Positions 43,681 to 54,000 of a stretch of 64,000 bases of DNA are shown piece after piece. Where the stretch lies: contig NZ_LIRF01000007.1 in assembly GCF_001297705.1 (NCBI RefSeq), forward strand, positions 124,001-188,000. Direction: 5' to 3'. Position 1 is the first letter of the stretch. Every line of letters begins with the position of its first letter. Position numbers and translations under genes: made by a program. The notes beneath the pieces are model-generated. The model made no database searches. It was given only the letters and a program-made list of their open reading frames with translations, and was not told the origin of the DNA. This DNA is from Chryseobacterium sp. ERMR1:04. GTDB lineage: Bacteria; Bacteroidota; Bacteroidia; Flavobacteriales; Weeksellaceae.

Positions 43681-43745
43681 AAGATCAAAATATTAATATG
43701 AAATGTCAGTTCCATCTGACCAAATTAAAAAATATAAACGTACAG

Positions 43746-44225
43746 ATGAAATATTTTAAATTCTTCATACTGACCTGTTTTTTAGGAATGCTTTTTTCAT
43801 GCGGAGGAGATGACGACATCTGTGAAAGCGGAGAGGGCACACCCAGAATGAAGATAGGCATTAAAAGTTTTGAAACGGGAAAGCCTGGGACGATAGATAC
43901 ATTGTATGTAGCCGTAGATTATGGCTCAGGGACTAAGGTAGACCTCGGAAAAACGGCAGCCGTTACATCCCGATTGATACCTTTGCGTGTTGACGATGCT
44001 CCTTACACAGATATTTATATTAAAACAAGGCTAAAGGGTGCCGAATCCAAGGTTAGAATAAACTATATAACAAAAGCTACCTATGTTTCTCCCGGTTGTG
44101 GAATTAAAAAAACATACGAGAACTTAACAACAGAACTAATTACTCCTACAGTCGTAAAGAAAGTAGAAGTAGACTTAAATCAAATAGAGAATGAAGACAA
44201 GACTAATATTTTCCTTCTTTTTTAG
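43746..44225 (+). CDS. DUF6452 family lipoprotein
   Basis: A 159-residue lipoprotein; ATG 43746 gives MKYFKFFIL and a lipobox ending FSC, Cys19, followed by GGDDD. An in-frame ATG at 43698 would put 16 extra residues before the signal peptide and is less likely. Beta-rich domain with a C-terminal Cys (SPGCGIKK). DUF6452 is found in Flavobacteriia beside a DUF6048 gene, which here overlaps it by 35 bases, implying coupled translation. Function unknown. Confidence 0.8.
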   Translation: MKYFKFFILTCFLGMLFSCGGDDDICESGEGTPRMKIGIKSFETGKPGTIDTLYVAVDYGSGTKVDLGKTAAVTSRLIPLRVDDAPYTDIYIKTRLKGAESKVRINYITKATYVSPGCGIKKTYENLTTELITPTVVKKVEVDLNQIENEDKTNIFLLF

Positions 44226-44850
44226 CGTACTAAGTTTGTTGAGCTTTGCTCAGGAAAAGAAAGAAGTGAAAAAAGAAAAATGGATATATAAACCCAATTT
44301 TATGGTTGGTTTTGATCTTCTAAATGGAGGAAGTTCTTTCTTTTCAGATAGGAAGATGTATCAGGGATTTATATCATCTAAAATTAAGAATGATCTTCAC
44401 GCAGTTATTGATGCTGGATTTGATTCTAATGTATATCAGAAAAACGGGTACGATGCAAAAGCAAATGGCCCGTTTCTGAAATTAGGAGTTTTCTATATGC
44501 TGGCCAAAGATGCTGAAAATGAATTCAACGGTTTTTATGTTGGAGGAAAAGCAGCGGGTTCATTTTATACCCAGGAATATATGGCCATTCCGGTTCGTGG
44601 ATTTGGGGGAAGTAGTACTTCAATAGCATATCCGTCTTCTACACAATCTTCATATTGGTTGGAAGGAATGATAGGAGGAAGAGTTCAACTATTTGAATCT
44701 AATTTTTATATAGATGTTAATCTTCAGCCTAAATATTTAATTTTTACAACAAAACAAGACGAAATTCAACCAATGATCGTTCCCGGCTTTGGAAAGAGTT
44801 CTTCTAAGTTTGCCATGGGATTCGCTTGGAATATTGCGTATAAGTTTTAA
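44191..44850 (+). CDS. DUF6048 family outer-membrane-type protein
   Basis: A 219-residue protein with a signal peptide ending SFA and a body of alternating strands with aromatic ends (MVGFDLLNGGSSFF, YWLEGMIGGRVQLF, KFAMGFAWNIAYKF), the pattern of a small outer-membrane beta-barrel. It starts inside the DUF6452 gene. Its stop codon overlaps the stop of the convergent minus-strand gene by four bases. Partner and function unknown. Confidence 0.8.
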   Translation: MKTRLIFSFFFSVLSLLSFAQEKKEVKKEKWIYKPNFMVGFDLLNGGSSFFSDRKMYQGFISSKIKNDLHAVIDAGFDSNVYQKNGYDAKANGPFLKLGVFYMLAKDAENEFNGFYVGGKAAGSFYTQEYMAIPVRGFGGSSTSIAYPSSTQSSYWLEGMIGGRVQLFESNFYIDVNLQPKYLIFTTKQDEIQPMIVPGFGKSSSKFAMGFAWNIAYKF

Positions 44851-45326
44851 TCATTAGTTTTTTTTTGATTTTTTGTATTGCCCATAAGCAAGTCGTATAA
44901 ACTCTTTAATTCTTTTGGAGGTGCACCTGCATCAAAAGAGGAAGAGGCATATTCTTTTTCTTTCACGAAGAAGGTTATGGTTGATGCCAAAGCTTTATCA
45001 GAATATCTATCGGTTGTAGGTGAAGAAAATGCATCTACTTTTGACAACTCAATCAAACTTACTTGTTCTGTAATTTTTCTCCACTCATCAGTTGATAAAG
45101 AACTGGTTGTAATATCTCCATTCAGGGAGGTAATTTTTGAATTTGGTGTAAATGTTATGAGCCTGTTGGTACCCCTTGTCTGTTTTTTTAATTCAATTTT
45201 TTCGATTTTCTGTTTTTGCCAGGTATTGCTTAATTTATTTTTGTTAATTATTCTCTGTTGTTGAGAAAAATAATTATTTGTGATAATGTTGAATAAAATT
45301 ATAAATAATAAATATCTATTTTTCAT
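44847..45326 (-). CDS. Small secreted protein of unknown function
   Basis: About 159 residues from ATG 45326, giving MKNRYLLFI and a signal peptide ending YFSQ; a longer reading from 45407 would bury it. The mature part is polar, rich in Lys, Thr and Ser, with LIELSKVDAFSS and ASTITFFVKEKEY as the only ordered-looking segments. No lipobox. Not recognised. It converges with DUF6048 with a four-base overlap and diverges from the M43 protease. Confidence 0.6.
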   Translation of the reverse strand: MKNRYLLFIILFNIITNNYFSQQQRIINKNKLSNTWQKQKIEKIELKKQTRGTNRLITFTPNSKITSLNGDITTSSLSTDEWRKITEQVSLIELSKVDAFSSPTTDRYSDKALASTITFFVKEKEYASSSFDAGAPPKELKSLYDLLMGNTKNQKKTND

Positions 45327-45391
45327 ATCTATGTTGCTGTTTTTTGTGGGTTTTGTTTGTTTTTTTAAGAGTAAATGTATAAAATATAAAT

Positions 45392-45399
45392 TACATTTG
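45392..45399 (+). promoter_or_regulatory. Promoter box of the M43-like protease gene
   Basis: TACATTTG, 22 bases before the ATG at 45422. Confidence 0.45.
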
Positions 45400-45421
45400 T
45401 AACTCAATAAAAAATATACAA

Positions 45422-47443
45422 ATGCAAAAAATTACTTTCTTTAAACATTTTTTTTTATCATTTATACTGTACACAGGTATAGTTCAAGCACAGCGTGCAT
45501 CAGATAAAATTGTGAAAAAAGATGAATTTGGTAAAAAATATCAAGCTGAGCTTATTAAATCTAACGGAATAGATAGATGCTCAACCGTAGAATATGAAAA
45601 CTATCTTAAGGAAAGGTATCCTAGAAGGATGTCTAATGAGCAGTTTGAGAAATGGCTGGCGCCATTGGTGCAAAAAGCAAAAGCTAACAAATCGGAAAGT
45701 GGAGGTATTATTACGATTCCTGTTGTCGTACATGTTATTCATAGTGGACAAAATGTTGGGGTCGCTCCTAATATTGTTGATGCTCAGGTAGAGTCTCAGA
45801 TCACTGTCATGAATAATGATTTTAGAAGAATAGCGGGTACGACTGGTTTTAATTCGAATGCCGTGGGTTCAGATACTCAAATCCAGTTTGTTTTAGCAAA
45901 AGTAGATCCTAATGGAAATCCTACGAATGGAATTGACCGAATAAATTTATGTAAAGCGTCTTGGGGGGAAGGTGAAATAGAAAACTTGGTAAAGCCTCAA
46001 ACAATCTGGGATCCTACTCAATATATGAATATGTGGAGCTTGAAATTTTCGAATAACACTTTATTAGGATATGCCCAGTTTCCTTCTAATTCTGGTCTTG
46101 GTGGTTTGGAAGTAGATGGTGGTCTTGCTAGTACAGATGGTGTAGTAGCAAAATATTCTACATTTGGAAGCAGTGACTATAATGATGGGACATTTCTTTT
46201 GAATGCGCCTTACGATAAAGGAAGAACAATGACTCATGAGGTAGGGCATTTCTTAGGATTAAGACATATTTGGGGTGACAGCGCTTGTGGTAATGATTAT
46301 TGTGCAGACACGCCTACTGCTCATGGGGCAAATTATATTTGTAATACAACAATTGCAAGCTGTGATGATCCGTCTATTTATGAGATGGTTCAGAATTATA
46401 TGGATTATACAAATGATACTTGTATGAATATTTTTACAGTTAATCAGAAAGAAAGAATTACGGCTGTAATGAATAATTCACCCAGAAGAATGGAATTAAA
46501 AGTATCTACTAAAGATGCTGCCATTCCGTTGTTTCCAAACGATGCCGAAATAAAGCTGGAAGGCGATTGTAGTTCTCAATCTTGTATCTCGATAGATAAA
46601 AATGTAGTGTTATTATTGACAAATAGAGGGACTAGTACAATGACCAATGCGGTTATTACATATACTATTAATGGAAACTCTCAGACTTATAACTGGTCCG
46701 GAAGTTTAACGCTAGATAAATCTCAAACAGTATCTATTACTGTTCCTTCATCTGTTCCTAGTGGACCTATGAATATTAAAATAACAAGTGTAAATGGTGT
46801 AGCAGACCAAAGAGATGGTAATAGCAATATTGATACACAATTTGTTTCTTCTTCACCAACTAGTATTGGTTCTCCGGATCTTGTGTTTAGATTACAATTA
46901 GATTATTGGGGATCGGAAACTACATGGACTTTGAAGAATAGTGCGGGAGCTATAGTATATAGTGGGGGTCCTTATACCGATGTTGCTAATCCTACACCAA
47001 GTACTCCGCTTCCGGCTCTTATTACTCAAAACTGGGCATTGGTTCCTGATTGTTATACTTTTACAATTAATGATTCATTTGGAGATGGAATTTATACAGA
47101 CGGAGGTTATTATGATATCAAGACTCAAGCAGGTGCAGACGTGATAATTGGAAGCCCGTTTGGATCATCACAATCATCTTTATTTAAATATCAAGTATTA
47201 TCTACTAACGAAGTTGTTAAAAATACGCTGGGTATTTACCCGAATCCGACAACAGATATTTTGAATATTACGAATCTTAAAGGTAAAGCGACTTATATAA
47301 TTCATAATGCTGTAGGTCAACTTGTGAAGAAAGGAACAATTGATAACAATAAAGTGAATGTAGCTGAGTTGTTGAAAGGAAATTATATTATCTCTGTAAA
47401 GGATAATAATATATCTGAAAATTTCAAGTTTATCAAAAAATAA
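45422..47443 (+). CDS. Secreted M43-type (pappalysin/cytophagalysin) metalloprotease, T9SS cargo
   Basis: A 673-residue secreted zinc protease. Signal peptide to about residue 22; a propeptide-like segment; catalytic HEVGHFLGLRH at residues 272-282 followed by WGDSACGNDYCADTP, the pattern of M43 peptidases; a Met-turn in NYMDYTNDTCMN. After it come a CARDB-like immunoglobulin module (about 370-460) and a jelly-roll-like module, and the last 70 residues are a type A T9SS sorting domain (IYPNPTTDILNI, KGNYIISV, FKFIKK). It is expected to be released or anchored at the cell surface and to degrade protein. Terminator follows. Confidence 0.92.
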   Translation: MQKITFFKHFFLSFILYTGIVQAQRASDKIVKKDEFGKKYQAELIKSNGIDRCSTVEYENYLKERYPRRMSNEQFEKWLAPLVQKAKANKSESGGIITIPVVVHVIHSGQNVGVAPNIVDAQVESQITVMNNDFRRIAGTTGFNSNAVGSDTQIQFVLAKVDPNGNPTNGIDRINLCKASWGEGEIENLVKPQTIWDPTQYMNMWSLKFSNNTLLGYAQFPSNSGLGGLEVDGGLASTDGVVAKYSTFGSSDYNDGTFLLNAPYDKGRTMTHEVGHFLGLRHIWGDSACGNDYCADTPTAHGANYICNTTIASCDDPSIYEMVQNYMDYTNDTCMNIFTVNQKERITAVMNNSPRRMELKVSTKDAAIPLFPNDAEIKLEGDCSSQSCISIDKNVVLLLTNRGTSTMTNAVITYTINGNSQTYNWSGSLTLDKSQTVSITVPSSVPSGPMNIKITSVNGVADQRDGNSNIDTQFVSSSPTSIGSPDLVFRLQLDYWGSETTWTLKNSAGAIVYSGGPYTDVANPTPSTPLPALITQNWALVPDCYTFTINDSFGDGIYTDGGYYDIKTQAGADVIIGSPFGSSQSSLFKYQVLSTNEVVKNTLGIYPNPTTDILNITNLKGKATYIIHNAVGQLVKKGTIDNNKVNVAELLKGNYIISVKDNNISENFKFIKK

Positions 47444-47498
47444 AATATCTTCTATTCTAAATTAGAATATTAAAGATGTTTAAATGTCTAATATTAAG

Positions 47499-47537
47499 TA
47501 ATCCTCAGGTTCTCCTGAGGATTATTTGTTTTTTTAG
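47499..47537 (+). terminator. Terminator after the M43-like gene
   Basis: Perfect 11-base stem TAATCCTCAGG/CCTGAGGATTA with TTCT loop and a T-run. Confidence 0.85.
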
Positions 47538-47602
47538 AGAGTGGTGTGAAAAAAAAACACGAATAAGTTGTTTGAGGTTAATATTTAATACCTGAAAATG
47601 TT

Positions 47603-47610
47603 TATATTTG
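47603..47610 (+). promoter_or_regulatory. Promoter box of the reprolysin-like gene
   Basis: TATATTTG, 23 bases before the ATG at 47634. Confidence 0.5.
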
Positions 47611-47633
47611 GCGAAATATATAATTAAAAATTT

Positions 47634-50600
47634 ATGAAAAAACTACTTACTCTTTTATTTTGTAGTTTGATTGGTGGTTCGGCAGTGGCTCAATGGTCAC
47701 CTGCTGGTATAAAGAGAGGTTCTGATATTGATCCTTCTTTAGCACAGCCAAAATACAAACTTGATTTAAATAAAATAAAAAGTCAACTTAAGAATGCTAA
47801 GGAAACGGGAGCAAATGCTCAGGCTGTGGAAATCTTACTTCCTACTCTAAGAGGAAAAATGGAAAGATTTGCGGTTTACAGTTTTCCTGTAGTTGTAAAA
47901 GAATTAGCTGATCAATATGAGCTTGGTTCTTATGTTGGAGTGGGGATTGATGACCCTTCTAAATATTTAAGATTTTCTCTTTCTCCAAATGATTTTCAGT
48001 CTATGATTATCAATGGAGGAAGTTATGAATTTATCGAACCTTCAAAGTCTGATAAAACTATTTATGAGCTTCATGCAAAATCTAAACCAACTGGTGGGAA
48101 AAGTTTTCTTTGTAGTACAAATGAAAGTCCAGCAGTAAAACAGCAGATTTCTGAATTGCTAGAAAAAGGACAATCATTTACTAATCAGCCAACTGATTTC
48201 TCAAAAATGTCTGATAAGAAATACAGAACAATGAGATTGGTGATGTCTGTTACAGGTGAGTATACACAATATCACGGAGGCACTGTAGCTGGTGCTCTTG
48301 CAGCAATTAATAACACAATGACTCGTGTAAATGGAGTATTTGAAAAAGACTTTGCCTTACATCTTAATTTACAGAATTATACTAACGTAATTTTCACGGA
48401 CCCTACAAATGATCCATATTCAGATGCAGCTGCGGGTGCAGGTGGTGCTTGGAACCAAGAATTGCAAGGAGCATTAACAAGTATGGTAGGAAATATCAAT
48501 TATGATATTGGTCACTTATTCGGAGCTTCTGGAGGTGGTGGAAATGCAGGCTGTATCGGTTGCGTTTGTCTTGATCCTGTTGGTACTGGATATGATCCTG
48601 TAGCAGGATATGGAAAAGGTTCAGGATTTACCTCTCCAGCAGATGGTATTCCTCAAGGTGATAACTTTGATATTGATTATGTTGCTCATGAAATGGGGCA
48701 TCAATTAGGAGCTAATCATACATTCTCTAAATCTCTTGAAGGAACAGGAGTAAATCAGGAACCAGGTTCGGGATCTACCATTATGGGGTATGCCGGTATT
48801 ACTGGTGCTACTACAGATGTTCAGCCACATTCGGATGCTTATTTTCATATTGCAAGTATTAAGCAAGTTCAGACCAATCTAATTGCGAAAACTTGTGATG
48901 TTGAGACGGCTATCACAAATAACCCACCAGTTATTGCAGCATTGCCATCTTATACAATTCCTAAAGGAACTGCATTTGTTTTAACAGCATCTGCAACTGA
49001 TCCGGAGAATGATCCTATGACATATACTTGGGAAGAGGTTGATAATGCAAGTGTTATCATTAATAAAACTAATTTAGGAACTACTACTACTGGAGCTTCA
49101 TTTAGATCGGTATCTCCAAGTATTAGCTCAACTAGATATTTCCCAAAACTGTCATCAGTTTTAGCTGGAGTGCTTAATAACTCTTTGGATACTTGGGAAT
49201 CTACTTCTCAGGTTGCTAGAGGTTCTAAATTTGCAGTAACTGTGAGAGATAATAATCCAGCTATTGCTCAACAACAAACACAATATGCTGAACAATCTAT
49301 TACAGTAGGGGCTGCAGGGCCTTTTAAAATATCTAATGCATCTGCGTATTTATACACGAATGCTACTAATACGTTAACTTGGGATATTGCTAATACTGCA
49401 GCTGCACCTTACAATTCCCCAAATGTTAAAATTGATTATTCTATTGATAGCGGAGTGAACTGGACTGTTCTTGCTGCAAGTACTGCAAATGATGGCTCAG
49501 AGGTAATTAGTGTACCAGCATCTCTAAATGGACAATTTGTTGCAGTTAGAGTTTCTTCAATAGGAAATGTTTTTTACGCTCTTAAAAAGATGATGGTAGC
49601 TACACAGGTTGCTTGTGGAAGCGCTGTAACAGGTGTTAATGTAAGCAATGTAACTTCATCTGTTGCAACAGTTAACTGGGCACCCGTTACTGGAGCAACA
49701 TCTTATGTGATTCAATATAAGAAGACAGCAGATACTTCATGGCAGCAGACAACATCTACAACAGGTAGTGTAAACCTTTCAGGTCTTTCATCAAGTTCTA
49801 CTTATGAAGTGCAGGTAGCTTCGGTTTGTGGATCTCAAGGGCCATTCTCAAGTAGTGTAATTTTCTCAACAGCAGTAATCTCTTATTGCCCTATTTTTGC
49901 TACGAATAGTCCACAGTTTGAATATATTTCTAATGTGAAAATTACTAATGGAGCTACAACTTTATTGAATAATAATAGTGGACCATCTAATTATACAGAC
50001 TATACAACAAATACAGCACTTCAGACAAGTTTACTTCCTGGTGTACCTTATACATTCTCAATGACTATTGCAACTCCTGACTATGATACAGCATTAGTAT
50101 TTATTGATTATAATAATAACGGTATTTTTGACCCAGCAGAAAGAGTATTTAACTATCCTATCAATCTTCCAACTGGTCCAATAACCGGAAACTTTACAGT
50201 GCCATCTACAGCTGTTACTAATCAGCCGTTGAGAATGAGAGTAATATTGTATTATGCAGGTCAATTTGGTGCAGATGGAACAACATCTCAAGTTGGTTTT
50301 TCACTAGGATCAGGTTATGCAGGTTGTGGTACATTCGGTTATGGTGAAGCTGAAGATTATAACGTTGTTATAACAGGTGCTTTAGGAACAAATGATATTG
50401 CTGCTAACCCTAAAGATGGGATTCAGATTTATCCAAACCCGGTAAGTGATATCTTAAATGTTACTAAAGTTTCTGATAAAGCTACTTTCAAAATTTACAG
50501 TGCTGCAGGTCAGCTAGTAAATAGTGGAAATATTAACTCAGGAAAAATTAATGTTTCTGAATTAGTAAAAGGTGGATATGTAATTACAATTGAAGAAAAA

Positions 50601-50639
50601 GGAAAAGATTTATTCAAATCTAAATTCATCAAGAAATAA
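47634..50639 (+). CDS. Secreted reprolysin-like metalloprotease with Fn3, GEVED and T9SS domains
   Basis: A 1001-residue secreted zinc protease. Signal peptide ends AVAQ. An N-terminal prodomain leads to the catalytic domain: HEMGHQLGANH at residues 352-362 and Met384 in STIMGYAG as Met-turn, the reprolysin/M12B-like arrangement of flavobacterial proteases. An Ig-like domain, then a fibronectin type III domain (about 665-745), a GEVED domain (GYGEAEDYNVV near 900) and a C-terminal T9SS type A sorting domain (IYPNPVSDILNV, KGGYVITI, SKFIKK). Acts outside the cell; substrate unknown. It shares its terminator stem with the preceding protease gene. Confidence 0.93.
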   Translation: MKKLLTLLFCSLIGGSAVAQWSPAGIKRGSDIDPSLAQPKYKLDLNKIKSQLKNAKETGANAQAVEILLPTLRGKMERFAVYSFPVVVKELADQYELGSYVGVGIDDPSKYLRFSLSPNDFQSMIINGGSYEFIEPSKSDKTIYELHAKSKPTGGKSFLCSTNESPAVKQQISELLEKGQSFTNQPTDFSKMSDKKYRTMRLVMSVTGEYTQYHGGTVAGALAAINNTMTRVNGVFEKDFALHLNLQNYTNVIFTDPTNDPYSDAAAGAGGAWNQELQGALTSMVGNINYDIGHLFGASGGGGNAGCIGCVCLDPVGTGYDPVAGYGKGSGFTSPADGIPQGDNFDIDYVAHEMGHQLGANHTFSKSLEGTGVNQEPGSGSTIMGYAGITGATTDVQPHSDAYFHIASIKQVQTNLIAKTCDVETAITNNPPVIAALPSYTIPKGTAFVLTASATDPENDPMTYTWEEVDNASVIINKTNLGTTTTGASFRSVSPSISSTRYFPKLSSVLAGVLNNSLDTWESTSQVARGSKFAVTVRDNNPAIAQQQTQYAEQSITVGAAGPFKISNASAYLYTNATNTLTWDIANTAAAPYNSPNVKIDYSIDSGVNWTVLAASTANDGSEVISVPASLNGQFVAVRVSSIGNVFYALKKMMVATQVACGSAVTGVNVSNVTSSVATVNWAPVTGATSYVIQYKKTADTSWQQTTSTTGSVNLSGLSSSSTYEVQVASVCGSQGPFSSSVIFSTAVISYCPIFATNSPQFEYISNVKITNGATTLLNNNSGPSNYTDYTTNTALQTSLLPGVPYTFSMTIATPDYDTALVFIDYNNNGIFDPAERVFNYPINLPTGPITGNFTVPSTAVTNQPLRMRVILYYAGQFGADGTTSQVGFSLGSGYAGCGTFGYGEAEDYNVVITGALGTNDIAANPKDGIQIYPNPVSDILNVTKVSDKATFKIYSAAGQLVNSGNINSGKINVSELVKGGYVITIEEKGKDLFKSKFIKK

Positions 50640-50661
50640 TAAAAATCCCATAACAATAATG

Positions 50662-50692
50662 AATCCTCAGGTTTTTCCTGAGGATTTTTTGT
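50662..50692 (+). terminator. Terminator after the reprolysin-like gene
   Basis: AATCCTCAGG/CCTGAGGATT with a TTTTT loop and T-run; the stem is the same ten bases as at 47500-47523. Confidence 0.85.
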
Positions 50693-50770
50693 ATTTATAA
50701 ATGCATTATGATATCCTGAGTATTTAATAAAAAATATAATTGAATTGGTAAATTGTTGGTAAAAAATCAT

Positions 50771-50778
50771 TAGATTTG
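50771..50778 (+). promoter_or_regulatory. Promoter box of the adhesin-like unit
   Basis: TAGATTTG, 27 bases before the ATG at 50806 and the only good box upstream of both following reading frames. Confidence 0.4.
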
Positions 50779-50805
50779 TTTAATTAATATAAAATATAGA
50801 ACATT

Positions 50806-51021
50806 ATGAAGAAAATCTTTACTTTTTTAATTTTTCTCCTCAGGCTGATAAATATAGGTTTTATAAAAAAAACTTATAGTATGACATCCGACAGAGTGTT
50901 ACCTCACTTGTCTTCTACTGAAGATACTGTTATTTTGAAAAAAAGTAACAATAGTTTTATAGACAGGGCAATCTATAGACTTAAAAATAACCTTACTGCC
51001 AAATTATACTTTAATATTTAA
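50806..51021 (+). CDS. Small protein of unknown function ahead of the adhesin-like gene
   Basis: A 71-residue reading frame with a hydrophobic, signal-like N-terminus (MKKIFTFLIFLLRLI) and a polar C-terminal half. No family recognised. It lies between a promoter box and the large T9SS gene, with a four-base gap, and its start context AACATTATGAAGAAA is identical to that of the next gene (51020-51034), as if a start region had been duplicated. It may be a real small exported protein or a degenerate remnant. Confidence 0.4.
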   Translation: MKKIFTFLIFLLRLINIGFIKKTYSMTSDRVLPHLSSTEDTVILKKSNNSFIDRAIYRLKNNLTAKLYFNI

Positions 51022-51025
51022 CATT

Positions 51026-54000
51026 ATGAAGAAACTTCTACTCATGTGTCAATTGCTTTTTGGCGCACTTCTCATGGCTCAGGTTTCCTATACCCAAAAC
51101 TGGACGGCAACAGGACTTAATAACTGGACAACCAGTGGCACTGTTTTTTCAAATAATACTACTGCCAATCAGATTTGTGGGACTAGTGGAGGAACCATCA
51201 GAGGAGAAAGATATTATGGTAATTCGGGGCAATTTACGTCTCCTAATCTTACCGGAAATAATTTAGGACAAATAACGATGTCTTTTGATTATAAGGTAAC
51301 TGACTATTCCGCAGGTACGGTAGCAACACCTACAGCTAATATTGGAACAATAAACGTAGAATATGCTAGCAGTACTACAGGACCGTGGACGGTTGCTTAT
51401 ACTATCAACTCTTCCAATCACGTGTCTGCTAATACATGTGCTACTAAAACATTTACTTTTGTTCCTCCGACAGGAGCGAACTTGTATGTGAGATTTAATG
51501 TTACTTCCGATATTAATTCGGATGTTTATTATTATTTTGATAATGTAAACATTACACAATCAGCACCACCAACTTGTCCGTCTCCTTCTGCAATAGTATT
51601 TGGAGGCGCTACATCGAATTCTGCCAATATTTCTTGGACGGCACCAACGCCTGTACCGGCAAACGGATATGATGTTTATTTTAATACAACAGGGGTAGCG
51701 CCAACAGGGGCTATTGTCTTGAATGGAACTAACTCGGTACAAAGTACAACAACTACAGCATCTATTCCTGGATTATTACCTACTACTACCTATTATGTAT
51801 GGGTAAGAGCGAAGTGTAGCCCAACGGATCAAAGTTTTTGGATAGCAATGCCTGCATTTACAACTTTATGTGCTGCGGTTACAGCCTTACCATGGACACA
51901 GAATTTTGATTCTATGACAGCTATAGGTTCTGGAATTGTTCCTAATTGTTGGAAGCAGATTACTGGAACTAATGCATGGACATCTTCAAATGCAACAGCG
52001 TCTACTACATCTCCTGGAGCGAGGTCTGTGCCTAATTATATGAGAATTCAATACAGTAATACAAATGCCAGCCAACTTTGGACCCCTGGTTTTACTTTGA
52101 CAGCAGGTACAGTGTATGAATTCTCGTTCTATTATAACACAGGTGGTACTGGAAGCTCTTATGTAGGATATACAGGTAATGTATTAGTGAATACTTCACA
52201 ATCTGCTACAGGAGCTACTACTTTAGGAGCATTTATTACTGCAACACAAGGTACAGCAGATTATACATTATATAAAGTATATTATACGCCTACAACATCA
52301 GGAACATATAATTTCGGATTAAATGTTAGCTCTACAGGTGCTCCTTGGTATTTAGGGGTAGACGATTTCAAACTAAGAGTTGCTCCAACATGCTTAGATC
52401 CACAGGGTTTATCTGTTTCAAATACAGGCACTTTGAATACTACAATACAATGGACGGTACCAAATCCGGCGCCTGCAGGGGGCTATGACATCTATTATAG
52501 TACAACAAATACACCTCCTGCTGCGGGTGTTACACCTCAATATTCTGGAGTTACCGGACCAACTCAGCTAATAACAGGATTAGCGGCAAGTACAACATAC
52601 TATATTTGGATAAGAGCAAGATGTAGCGCTACTGATATTGGTGATTGGACAGGTCCTATTTCTACGACAACTCTTTGTGCTGCAGTTACAGCTTTACCAT
52701 GGACCCAAAATTTTGATTCTATGCCAACTATAGGGACAGGTATTGTACCTAATTGCTGGAAACAGATAACTGGTACCTCTGCATGGGTATCTTCAAATGC
52801 AACAGCATCTACTACATCTCCTGGAGCGAGGTCTATGCCTAATTATATGAGAATTGCATATGGTAATACAACAGCAAGTCAGCTATGGACACCAGGTTTT
52901 GCGTTAACAGCCGGAACGACTTATGAATTTTCGTTTTATTATCATACTGGCGGAACAGATAGTAGTAATATAGGGTTTACAGGTAATGTTTTGGTAAATT
53001 CTTCACAATCTTCTACAGGAGCTACAAATTTAGGAACATTCATTACTTCAACACAAGGTACTGCTGGTTATACTCTGTATAAAGTATATTACACACCTAC
53101 AGTTACAGGAACATATAATTTCGCTATAAATGCATCATCGAATGGTACTCCTTGGTATTTAGGGGTAGATGATTTCAAATTGAGAGTTGCTCCAACATGC
53201 TTAGATCCACAGGGTTTAACTGTTATAAATACAACGACTTCGAGCACCACAATACAGTGGACAGTGCCAACTACTGCACCTGCAGGGGGCTATGATGTTT
53301 ATTATACTACAAGTGCTGCAACTCCTGCTGCAGGGGTTACACCTCAATATTCTGGTGTTACAGGACCAACTCAGTTAATAACAGGATTGGCTGCAAGTAC
53401 AACATACTATATTTGGGTAAGGGCAAGATGTAGCGCTACTGATATTGGTGATTGGACAGGACCTCTTTCGGTTTACACTAATTATTGTGTTCCTACTGGA
53501 GGCTCATCTTCAACAACAACTTATTTAAAGAATATTACAACTACAGGAGGATTTACCAATCTTGCTTATACTGCTTCTACATATAGTGCATATGTAAACA
53601 ATTCTGCTACGAGTTTCTCTGCTTTACCGGGAACTTCTGTAAATGTTAGCATGAATTCTGGAACAGGTTCGTACTATTATTATCTATGGATAGACTGGAA
53701 TAATGATATGGTATTTGATCCTCTAACGGAAACGGTTTATTCTACAACTGGTGCTGGGACAGGGACAGCAGCCATTAACACTGCAGGTCACCCTTCAGGC
53801 TCTTACAGAGTGAGATTTGGTACAGGGCAGTATGGGGCGTTAACTCCTTGCGGATCATCTCCTTATGGTAATTATGTGGACTATACTTTTGTTATTAGAC
53901 CTTGTTCTACTACAGCACCTACCAATGTGTATGTAGATACAGTTAGCCATATTGCTGCAACGGTACATTGGACGGCTTCTACAAATAATCTTGCCTATAA

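Noticed and set aside
43698..43745. Longer DUF6452 reading from ATG 43698
   Set aside because: It puts 16 polar residues ahead of the lipoprotein signal peptide.
45327..45407. Longer reading of the small secreted protein from 45407
   Set aside because: It buries the signal peptide; ATG 45326 gives a proper one.
51263..51742. Minus-strand open frames inside the adhesin-like gene
   Set aside because: They oppose a strongly modular plus-strand protein and have Cys/Arg-rich, unnatural composition.
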